Of a stretch of 64,000 nucleotides of DNA, positions 10,141 to 19,500 are shown piece after piece; within the stretch, counting starts at the first letter, position 1; each line of letters begins with the position of its first letter. A program made the translations under genes and the position numbers. Source of the DNA: Diplonema papillatum (Eukaryota; Euglenozoa; Diplonemea; Diplonemida; Diplonemidae); contig JAPJBO010000202.1 in NCBI GenBank assembly GCA_030068145.1, positions 226,308 to 290,307 on the forward strand, given 5' to 3'. Under the pieces are notes generated by a model. It worked only from the letters and a program-made list of their open reading frames with translations, ran no database searches and was not told where the DNA came from.

Positions 10141-10558
10141 GGTGCGCCTAGTCATTGGAAAAACAGTGTTCTGACTCGTCATAATATTACTACTGAAAAG
10201 CGTTTTCTGCTGATTTGACGTGACTAGTCATAATGACAAAGTCGTTACGACTAGTCATTACGAGTGACTGGGTGACTGCATTTTGTGAAGGAATCCCTTT
10301 ATAAGAGTACGCTTTCTTCCACAAAAGAACACCCGGAGACTCTAAAATCCCGGATTCTCAAGCGAACTATAGTTCTAAAAGTGGACTCATTCGCTTTTAA
10401 CAATGGCTACTGCAGTCATTCTCACTACTGCATGACTACTGCAGTAGTCATTCTTAGTGCTGACAGTAGTCATATGAACAGAATTTACTAGGCATAAATC
10501 TTACTGGTCATACGACTGTCAGTAGTTAGTGAATAGTAAATGGCATGACTAGTGCACC
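10141..10558. mobile_element. MITE-like element with inverted CTAGTCAT termini
   Basis: The left end begins GGTGCGCCTAGTCAT. The right end, read in reverse complement, begins GGTGCACTAGTCATG. Between them are several TAGTCAT or GACTAGTCA words in both orientations (10225-10265, 10430-10475, 10505-10550), so the element can fold on itself. A copy of R2 sits in the middle. It is about 418 bp and encodes nothing. I could not confirm a target-site duplication. Confidence 0.5.
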
Positions 10559-11309
10559 GTGAATCCAGACCAATATACAACGAGCCCCCCCTTCTAAAGA
10601 AATCGCGTCCGGGGACAGACAATCCGGTTTTACGACGTTGTGACAGTTGCACCACGAGCGCAACAAAAGTGACCCGCACGGTGTGTCGCGTCGCCGGAGG
10701 CTGCGGCATACGTGATGCCGTGGACGCCATTCGCCAGGAATGACTCCCCACAACTACGCAATAACCGAGTGACCGATGGTGCCCTTCGTCAAAACCACCC
10801 AACAGCCGTGGCACGCATTGCACAACCGGGCGCTATCGTCCGGCAAGAGCAAGCACGACACAACCGTATTCCGAAAGGCGAGACAAAAGGCACCGGCTCT
10901 CTCTGCCATCGTACACGAGCCCGACTCAGTGAGAAATCACCTAAAACGAGCAACTTTCCCCCTCTTTTTGATCACCCTTTCCTCTTGGACTCCCAGCCTC
11001 AACGTCCGCCGGAGACTCGTAATACCGGGGTCCTTCATGCCTCAGAGTACTTCAAAAGACCGTTGGAAGTATGCATCCAAATCTTGCTGGCCATGCTGCT
11101 GTCTGTGCTGTGGGGATCGGCTTCGCCCCATGCGTCACTCGTTTTCTCCCGAAGTGCCCCCGGACTAGCACTTCGTGCTATCCTTTTCTGGTTTGTTCGC
11201 ATCGTCAGCGCTTTCCTTTCTGAATGGCTTTTACCGTACATGCAATGGTGGAGGATGTTCGACTCCGCTCGGACGAGAAGTGAATTTTCCGTGGCGTCTC
11301 TGTTAAAAG

Positions 11310-11830
11310 ATGCGCAATTCTTTTTGGCCGCACCGACTTCGAGCGCGCCGCCCCCCCACGGAGTTCCAGGAGCTGTACCTCGTGCTCCCCGCGGACGAAC
11401 ACACACACGGCCTGCTACTATTGAGATGTGGTGATACTCACCCCCACCCTGGCCCGGAGACAACAACCTGCTACCACGGACTTCGCTTTCTAATTTTCAA
11501 CTGCAACAGCTGGGTCGGGAGACGCGACTTTGTTTTGGGTCTGGTTGCCAACCACGGCATTGATGTTGTGCTGTTTTCAAGAAACCAACCTCCCCCTCTG
11601 ACGTTACAGTGACCGTTCCTGGGTTCAATGCAGAGCAGCAAGCCAGAACAATTGAACGTAACCCGGGCTCCAGCAGTCGTAGAGTAAGGGGACGGCCCGC
11701 GGGACGGATTTTACACCCCAAACGCCTGTATGGGCGGGTTTTGGTCGGCAGCCGGTGCTGGCGCCAGAGCTTGCCCACCGAGGATGAGGCACGCGGAAGT
11801 ATCCCCGGCCTGAACGTCGTGTTTTAGGGG
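11310..11830 (+). mobile_element. 5' fragment of a non-LTR (LINE) retrotransposon, AP-endonuclease start
   Basis: In frame 3 the sequence reads GDTHPHPGPE, the typical pre-endonuclease motif of many LINE ORF2 proteins (usually GDVxxNPGP). It is followed by LRFLIFNCNSWVGRRDFVLGL and HGIDVVL, which match the first strands and helix of the AP-endonuclease domain. At 11578 the expected QET catalytic motif is present as QETN but in another frame. A later piece (VTVPGFNA, 11612 on) is again shifted. No RT follows, so this is a decayed, 3'-truncated fragment. The two hydrophobic frames before it (10712-11434) may be remnants of the same element. Confidence 0.65.
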
Positions 11831-12707
11831 TTGATCTGCTTTACAGGGTAAAAAGAGGCGGGCAAGTTGATCAACAGGCACACGCGAACTGAAGCGCCTG
11901 TCCTTTTTTTGGTTCTAAAGTCTTTTTCGGAAATTTACACTGTGCTTCAAGACGGCTGCCCGCGGCCTACAGCGAACTGAAGAGCTGGCCGCCGGAAGCT
12001 TGCAGGCTGATGGATGGAAAGATGCAAAGAACTTGAAAAGAGGGTTAAACATCCCTGAAACACCGCTGGTGTGTGGTGAGAGTTGGAGATGCGTTCAAAT
12101 CTTAGTCATTGCTCCTTCACTGGGGTTTATGGTTGAGACGTCTGGACCTATTCGGATCGTCCAAGCTTCTGTTGCGAGACGGCTTGCCGGCTGCCTCAGT
12201 TTTGCTCGGATCGTTCACGGTATGAATGCATTGGGGACGTGGCCCGCGGCATCGTCAGTGAAGGGTAAGTATCGGCGTCTTCGGACCTACACCCTTGCTC
12301 CCGTTGGCCGGGCGGGGTTGAACGCTCGCAACCTCATGCCATCTGTAGCGATCTTCTCCTACTCCCCTTTGAAGTCGTGCGCGTCCCGGGCCGGGGGAGG
12401 CAAGCCGCTATGGCCGAAAGGCGTTATCATACTACGACAATCTTTTCAGCCGTCAGCCGCGGCTTGGCGAGGGCTTTGTTTGCCGCACAGGATCTTACCA
12501 CAAAACGAACTAATCGGTCGCAAGACCCCAAACCGATCGATCCCCTTTTGGGGACCGACGGCAACCCCCCAAAAAATGCAGGGCCTCTCTCCCTCAAAAC
12601 ACCCTCCCGCCTTGCTCTTTGCTCTCGCTTTCAGCAGCATCGAACCGCGCCACCTGCTGAAGTCAGGAGCTCAAGCATCAGCTTGCTGGAATCGGCGGCG
12701 CGCGGCA
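11831..12707. other. Non-coding region with R5 copy and a segment duplicated at 16058
   Basis: R5 words (GTTGATC, then GAAGCGCCTGTCC) lie at 11825-11920. The block 12238-12375 is about 80-85% similar by eye to 16058-16190. Both copies preserve CCCGCGGCATCGTCAG, then GAAGGGTAAGT, a good splice-donor consensus, suggesting the remnant of a shared exon end. I cannot assign a protein to it. Confidence 0.5.
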
Positions 12708-14966
12708 ATGGCATCGAAGCCTTCGTTCACGTCGCGGCTGGACGCGTTGAAGCGGAAGGTGAGCGACCGGATGGCTGAGAACGAGCTGTCCGTGGACGCG
12801 AAGAGGGCGAAGAAGGTTGAAGCCGGGCGGAAGAGGCGGCAGGAGGAGAAGGCGGCGCAGCTTCGCGCGGACGAGAAGGAGCGCAGCAAGACAGACGAGG
12901 AGCGGTCCCGAGACGCGTTGCTGCTGACGGTGAAGAAGGGCATCCTCGAGTGGATGATGAAGCCCGTGAAGGTGCACGACAAGCCCATCCGCACCGAGCG
13001 CCGGAGCGTCGACTGGCTGGTGGAGGCGGGAACCGAAGGCTCGTTCACGGCCAAGGTGCTGTCCCGACAGCCGGGCAGACTCCGCCTCGAAACCGCGATG
13101 AGCTGCTCGCCGGAGCGCGAGGCCGCGTTCCAGATGGCCGCAGGCAAGGCCGGCGCCGGCTTCCTCACCCCGCACGCCATCCTCAACCTCCCCGCGTCGG
13201 CGGGCAACCAGTGGGGTGGCGTCCTGCTGTCACGGTTCGACCCCGACGCCAAGCGCGTCGAACCCGCGTTCCTGGCCGACCGCCTGCGCTACGTCGCCGA
13301 CTTCCTCAAGAAGGTGTGCTCGCCTTTCTTCGTCTTCGTGCCACGGCAAGTTTTGGCAGCCGCTGCTTAACAAGTGCATGCTAATCCATGTGGTTCATGT
13401 ACTTAAAAGAACTCAATGCTTAACAAAATTTGACGTGGGCGGCTTTAGATCTACATCTGAATGACACCTCAACCACAATATGTTGTCGACAACGAACGAG
13501 TTAAAGAATAAAACAAAACTACGCACTTCTTTTCGTCGTATAAGATCGAAGATCTCGAAAGTATGTTGGTTCTGCGGGGAATAGCTGACAGACCTCTTGA
13601 GTTTGCGCCTGTCCACAATTGCGGAGTCGGAGAACCTACCGACCCCCTCTTTCGTGAAAAAGCGGCGAATGAAGGCACCTTCTTTTTTTCTGGAGTTTTA
13701 TGTCAGCTAAATCCGACCAAGCCTTCGTTGAACCCAAAGGTTCCCGACAACATCAGAGGCAACACTGCGCTCGATATGCTACCTGCGGCAAACCAGCCGC
13801 CAGCCAAACTGCACGTGCCTTGATCACCAAGCACTTTGCGAAACGTAGCAGCGCGCAGAACGCCGCGTACGCGGCCGCCTCGCCTGACGGCTCGCGTCCC
13901 AATGCTCTGCCAAGCAGTTAAAAGAAGTGAAACCAGTTGGCAGGAACCCCTGTTTGGGAGAATGGGAGTCGGTCATAAAACATAGGTTAAATTGACATGA
14001 GTCTCTCAACAGAGAATTTAACTATCTGTTTGGTCAAAAGCTGCGTGCCTCAACTATTCCTGAAATCATGCGAATCCCGCATGGAACGCATGGCATAGTC
14101 GCTAGACCTCGAGTCTGCTGCTCACGGTTACGGTAGTCCAAAAACCTAACGTGACCTGAGAAAAGCTAGTCACATCATAACACGCCGCGTTTCCACCTCG
14201 CAACGTACCAAAACAACGAAGGAACAAACCAAAAACCACAGCACGGCCCAACCCCTCAATTTTTTAACCCACACCGAACCCGCAGCTTCACCGCATGGAG
14301 ACCACCGGCCTGACGAGGTTTTTCCCGTGGAACGTCTTCACGGGGCTCGACGACGTCAAGACGCTGCTGGGGGAGGCCAGGCGTGAGGCTGCGGCGAGGC
14401 GGGAGGAAGAGGCCCGCGTGTCGGACGGTGAACGGGCGGCGGTCGAGTTGCTGGACGGGGTTGACGTTGAGGAGTATTTCGAGGTCGCTTCGCAGTGGCG
14501 CGACATTATGGCCCGGTACCACGTGGACGACCTGGCGGTGAACTACGTGTGCCACAACCGGCTGGCCAGCGACAGCTTCTCGTGGTTCGCACCGACGGAC
14601 CGAGACCCGGCGGGGTCTGGCGGGAAGTTCTTCCTCCAGAATTTCGAGCACGCCGCGAACGGGGACAGGTACTACGACCTAGCGACATTCTCGCGGCTCA
14701 ACGGCCTGTCCGACGACCAAGACACCATCCTCGTTAAGTGCTACTTCGGCACGTGCAGCGAAAAGCAGCTGGCCGTCGTCAAGCTCCTGAAGGCCGCGGG
14801 CCTGCTCTACGACGCGTGCTGCGACGCCGCCGCGCTGCTCCTCTGCCCGGGCGACGCGGGGCCGCCGGACGTCGCCAGCGTCAGGCGCAGATTCGACGCC
14901 TTCGCGGAGAAGATCGTCGACCCCGAGTTCGCGCGCTACATCGGCGAAGAGCTGATTCGCGACTAA
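12708..14966 (+). CDS. Choline-kinase/APH-fold phosphotransferase-like protein (two exons), catalytically degenerate
   Basis: Join 12708-13313 and 14286-14966, 428 residues. The fold is the bacterial-type choline/thiamine kinase (LicA/COG0510-like) family. Residues 1-100 are a charged, helical extension with coiled-coil character. The N-lobe ends at GGVLLSRFDPDAKR. The intron falls inside the conserved helix ending in LH: exon 1 ends FLKK (donor AAG|GTGTGC at 13314) and exon 2 opens LHRMETTG (acceptor CGCAG at 14285), phase 0. The C-lobe has CHNRL (residues 291-295) where active enzymes have HNDL, and QNFEHA (N321) where they have DFEYA. It retains YYDLAT (about 331) and NGLSDDQDTILVKCYFG. 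Both catalytic and Mg-binding aspartates are therefore lost, implying a pseudo-phosphotransferase. The fold call is firm; the substrate is unknown. Confidence 0.75.
13314..14285 (+). other. Intron of the kinase-like gene, carrying repeat R6
   Basis: This 972-bp GT-AG intron is predicted from continuity of the LH-containing helix. It contains R6 (about 13347-13440), whose inverted copy is at 39507-39598 and shares CAGCCGCTGCTTAA and CATGTACTTAAAAGAACTCA. The word GTATAAGATCGAAGATCT at about 13536 resembles that at 1896. Confidence 0.65.
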
Positions 14967-15107
14967 TCTTCGCGTCTTTCCGGCCCATTTGGTCGCCCCG
15001 TGTCCCGAGTCACACCTTTGTCCTCGCGGTGGGTCATGTCCTGCATGAGAGGCAGTGTTCTGCCTTTACATTGGAGGGTACCTTTCGATAGGTACCCTGT
15101 TGGAAAC
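14884..15107 (+). repeat. Original of tandemly duplicated gene tail
   Basis: The last 28 codons of the kinase-like gene plus about 140 bases of downstream DNA, including two small hairpins, are duplicated immediately downstream (15108-15360). The offset is about 225 bases. Confidence 0.75.
15050..15097 (+). promoter_or_regulatory. Pair of hairpins in the 3' region of the kinase-like gene
   Basis: The first hairpin is AGGCAG-TGTT-CTGCCT (15050-15065). The second has arms GGGTACCT (15076-15083) and AGGTACCC (15090-15097) around a six-base loop TTCGAT. Their position about 85-130 bases after the stop suggests the 3' UTR. In the duplicate the second hairpin is conserved by paired changes (see 15324-15356). 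An RNA function is inferred, not shown. Confidence 0.5.
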
Positions 15108-15360
15108 CAACGCAAATTCGACGCCTTCGCGGAAGATTGTCGCCCCGAATTCGCTCGCTACATCGGCGAAGAGCTGTTCCGTGACTGATTCTCGCGCTTT
15201 TCCGGCCCGTTTGGTCGTCCCAAGTCGCACTGTGTCCTCGGTGTTGCAGGTGGGTCATCGGCTGGCTCGACGTGTGTCCCTCTTGCTAGCATCAATCACG
15301 CATAAAAGGAAGTGTTCTGCATTGGGGCGGGTATCTATTGATAGGATACCCGCCCCTACC
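15108..15360 (+). pseudogene. Diverged copy of the kinase-like gene's 3' end
   Basis: Residues equivalent to the original RRFDAFAEKIVDPEFARYIGEELIRD appear as KFDAFAEDCRPEFARYIGEELFRD with small indels. The following sequence (TTTCCGGCCC, then GTTTGGTCG and GTGGGTCAT) is also shared. The copy includes a hairpin with 12-bp perfect arms (15324-15335 and 15345-15356). Confidence 0.7.
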
Positions 15361-15599
15361 TTGTGCGGAGCCATCAATAGCCTATGCTGCGCCGGCCCAC
15401 GGGCCTCTTCCTTCCCCGATAGCGGCATATCTCCACCCACATCAAAACAAGCCCCAACCATGGCCATAAAACACCGGCCTTCGAATCCACGAATTAGCGA
15501 GCAGAAGTTCCGAGTATTGTGGTGCGCAAACCGCCGCCATCAAGTTCTGGATGGTCCTGCACTCAGACTCTCTTCGTCTGATCTGAGACAGGTATCAGC

Positions 15600-15757
15600 A
15601 GGCAAGGTTTGGCAGGATGCGCGGCACGTGGCAGTCTCGAGTCGGCTAGAAGCTCCCCTGTGTCACAACCGGTTCTCGCAGCCCGCGGGGTCTGAGGCGA
15701 CATCTTCCTCGTCCAGAGCTTACTTCGGTGCCTGCTGCGAGAAGCATGTGCCGCCGG
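15600..15757 (+). pseudogene. Second relic of the kinase-like gene (catalytic-loop region)
   Basis: Around 15660 the sequence TGTCACAACCGGTTCTCGCAG matches the gene's CHNRL segment. Shortly after comes a block matching the CCGGCGGGGTCTGGCGGGAAG segment, and then TACTTCGGTGCCTGCTGCGAGAAG, matching the YFGTCSEK segment. Large internal deletions make it non-functional. Confidence 0.6.
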
Positions 15758-16537
15758 GGATGTGGACGAGCACAATTCGGGGGAACAGACTGCAGTCTAG
15801 CCTAGTTTCTCGTTCGACGAATCGAACACCGGCCCGGCGGGCCCTCGCTTCCGCTAGCCCTCGGCTCTGTCATCTCGTGTGGAAACAACGAGACGAGAAC
15901 ATCGTCTGGCGTCTTTCTCCCCGTTTGCCATTTGATTGAAAAAGGTGACGGCACTATTTTGCTGGAGAACCAAACGACGGCAAGAGGCAACCCGCGTAGT
16001 GAGCAAGCCGAAAGGAACTGGCTCGGATCGACCAGGATGGGAATGAGTTGAGGAGGTGACCCGCGGCATCGTCAGCGAAGGGTAAGTGTCGGCGTCTTCG
16101 GACAGCGTCCTTGCTCCCGCTGGCCTGACGTGGTTAAACGCTCGCAGGCTCATGTCAGACACAGCGATCTTCTACTACCCGTCTTGAAACACGGACCAAG
16201 GAGTCTATCACGCCAAGGAGTCTAACACGTGTGCGAGGCTTAGTGCGCAGCTTCAGCTCAGCGGAGGCGCCGTGGTGTGCATCAGCAGATTCGCGAGTCA
16301 GACCAATCATGCCGCCGGCGGAAAAGTTCAGGCAGGGCAGGCCCTACCTGCAGGCACTGCAGGGGAATCGTACAGAAAGGAAAAAGGAAAAGAGAACGGA
16401 TTGACAGCAGAACCACCACCCAAAAGGAAGGACAACAAAGACACCAGACTGCACATCAACCCCGGTTGATTGTCGGCAAGCACACAAGAGAAAAAGACAA
16501 AAGAAAAGGGGGGAAAAGAAGAACCGAAGCCGCCACC
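15758..16537. other. Spacer before the lectin receptor
   Basis: It contains 16058-16190, a copy of 12238-12375. From about 16360 to 16537 the sequence becomes purine-rich (runs of AAAAGG and GAAGAA), typical of a 5' leader of the following gene. No gene is supported. Confidence 0.5.
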
Positions 16538-19500
16538 ATGCAGACACTGCGCTGCGCAGTGCTCGCGCTTGCGGTGATCGCGAGCAAAGCTAGCACGGAC
16601 GTGTACGAGCTTTCGTTGACGGACAAGGAGGATCTCCTGGACGCGCACAACAGGGTGAGAGCGTCGTATGGCGCGTGTCCTTTGGTATGGGATGCCGATC
16701 TTGCCTCAGATGCGAATAATGACCCGTTGATCGCGCAGTGCGAGGTCTCCTCAGGGGACGTGGAAGGCCAAGTGCATGCCACGGAGTGGCTCAACAGCCT
16801 GTCGGACCTTAACATGGACAAGTTCACCGACATCTGGCTTGCCCAAGAGAGCTCGTACAACTCTGCCATGCCGATCTCGGCGATGACGTCGGCGTACAGA
16901 GAGTTCGCTCTGATGGTGTGGAAGGCGACGGCGAAAGTAGGGTGCGGGGTTTGCTATGTGAACCAGGACGGGGGCCTGCCCGTCCAGATAATCTGCCGGT
17001 ACGACGTGAAGTCCGGCTCGTTCGCCGACAACCTCGGTTCGTCGGGCGACCACTGCGACTTGTGCGCGGGCGTCACGTGCGACCAGACGGGGCCTTGCCT
17101 CGCTAGCGGATCTTGCAACAACATCACCGGTGCCTGCGTGTACCGAGACAAAGCGGACGACACCCCGTGCACGGAAGTCGGCGTGGAAGGAAAGTGTCTG
17201 AACGGCGGCTGCAAGCCGTTGGACAAGTGCGAGAACGTGACGTGCATCGCAACCGACCAGTGCCACCTGCCGGGGGTGTGCGATACGCAGACCGGCGTTT
17301 GCAGCGTCCAAGTCTACGACGCGGACCTGGCGAAGGACCTCGACCCGGGGAATCTTGGGGCGTGCGACGACGGGAACTACTACACCGTCAACGACACGTG
17401 CGTGAACGGAGAATGCGTCGGCGTCAACTTGTGCCAAGGCGTGGTTTGCACCGGGACCTCGTCGAACGAATGCCGGTACAGGGACACCTGCGACCCGCAT
17501 ACGGGGACGTGCATCGACGGATCGTACATCCAGGAAGGCACGCCGTGCGATGATGGAGACTCGGCGACCGTCAACGACACGTGCACGGCGGGCACCTGCG
17601 CGGGGCTGGATCTTTGCGGCGGGAAGGTCTGCGTCACGAACGAGCCCTGCTACAACTTCGACGGCGTCTGCAACGTGAACACCGGGGCGTGCGAGTACGA
17701 GATGAAGCCCGACAACCACACGTGCAGCGACAACAACGCAAACACAGTGGAGGACAGGTGCAAGCAAGGGGCCTGCATCGGCGTGGACCGATGCGCCGGC
17801 GTCGTCTGCGACGACGACCCCTGCTTGAACGAGATCTGCGACTCTTCCTCGGGCCTCTGCGTGGCCACCGCCCCGGCGAGTGGCGACGGCGGCGTTTCGA
17901 ACAACCCGAAGTGCGTCACCTGTGTGGGCGTCGTGTGCCCCGACCGAGGGCAGTGCGCTTTGCAGGTGTCTTGCGACCCTGCCACAGGCACCTGTCCTTT
18001 GGCCAACAAGACAGACAACACCGTGTGCGACGACGGCGACGACAACACAGTCGAGGACAAGTGCACGAATGGTGTCTGCGCCGGGCACAACCGATGCGAA
18101 AACGTGCAGTGCGTGGCTGTCGATGACTGCCACAAAGCCGGCGTTTGCAACATGACCACTGGGCAGTGCAGCAACCCTGTGTTAGACGACGGCACCCAAT
18201 GTGACGACGGCGACAGCAGCACCGACACAGACACGTGCACCTCCGGTGTTTGCTCAGGTAAGCCAAGGTGCATGCAGACTACGTGTTTAGTACCAACGAC
18301 GGAGAAGCACCCCGAGTGCAAGCTTGCCCGGTGTGAGCAAAACCAGTGCGAGATCAAAAACAGACCGAGCGGAACAGTGTGCGACGACGAGAACCCCGAC
18401 ACCGTAAACGACACGTGCACGCACAACGGCGCTTGCGAAGGAATCGACCTATGCGCCACTGTGAAGTGCCCTGCGGCCAGCGATTGTTACCAGCCAGGAA
18501 CCTGCGATTCGCAGACCGGGTTGTGCTCGGTCGTCTTCAACAACAACATCGCCTGTGATGACGGAGAACCAATCACCGTAAACGACACCTGCTTCGAGGG
18601 TTCGTGCACTGGAGTTGACAGGCAGTTGTGTAAAGATGTCAAGTGTGATTCGCCGCCCGTCTGCCAAGCGCAGGGTACCTGCAACCCCATCGACGGCACC
18701 TGCGCGTACAAGGTCAAGAGGGATGGTAGCGCTTGCACCGACGGCAATGATCTGACAACGGATGACAAGTGCAAGTCGGGTGACTGTGTGGGCGTGCCAC
18801 TTTGCACAGGCGTGGTCTGCCAGGCTGTGTCTCAGTGTCACGACAAAGGCGTGTGCGACCCGAACACCGGACTCTGCTCGGAGCCGACCCTGGCTAATGG
18901 TACCGCCTGCGATGATAGGAACAACAAGACGAAGAACGACGTTTGCATGGGTGGAACGTGCCGAGGTCAGGACCTCTGCTCGAACGTCCGGTGCAACGAC
19001 ACCGACTACTGCAAGATCCGACGCTGCGACGAGGACACAGGCTCATGCGTCGTCGAGTCATGGAGGACAGACGGGACCAACTGCAGCCGCGCCGGGGACG
19101 TTTGCTTGCAGGGCGAATGCGTCGACTTGTGCAAAGACGTCAAGTGCCATGCGGAGTCGATCGTCTGCGAAGAACTCGGGAAGTGCAACCCGCTCACCGG
19201 CAAGTGCCAGCGCATCCTGAAGCCCGAGGGGACCCCCTGCGACGACGGCGACACGGCGACCGGCCCCGACAAGTGCGACGGGAAGGCGAAGTGCGTGGGG
19301 CCGGATATCTGCGAAAACGTCATCTGTCCCGTGCCGACCCAGTGCCAGGAGCCAGGCGTCTGCAACCCGGCGTGGGCCCCCGACGGGGAGCTGTGCACCC
19401 GGCCGAAGAAGCAGGACGGCACGCCCTGCGACGACGGCAACCCGCAGACCACGGAGTCGTGCTCCAACGGCGAGTGCGTCGTCGAAAAGACCTGCGAGAT

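Noticed and set aside
10712..11434. A 240-residue membrane protein gene
   Set aside because: Its end overlaps the LINE endonuclease start in another frame. The hydrophobic stretch is more likely part of the decayed element.
14884..15360. Assembly artefact explaining the duplicated gene tail
   Set aside because: The two copies differ by substitutions, indels and paired changes in the hairpin, so they are genuinely diverged copies.
16751..18133. 460-codon open frame on the minus strand
   Set aside because: It is the antisense shadow of the GC-rich, Cys-repeat exon of the receptor. Its Val/Ala/Arg-rich translation has no domain and the sense frame is clearly the gene.
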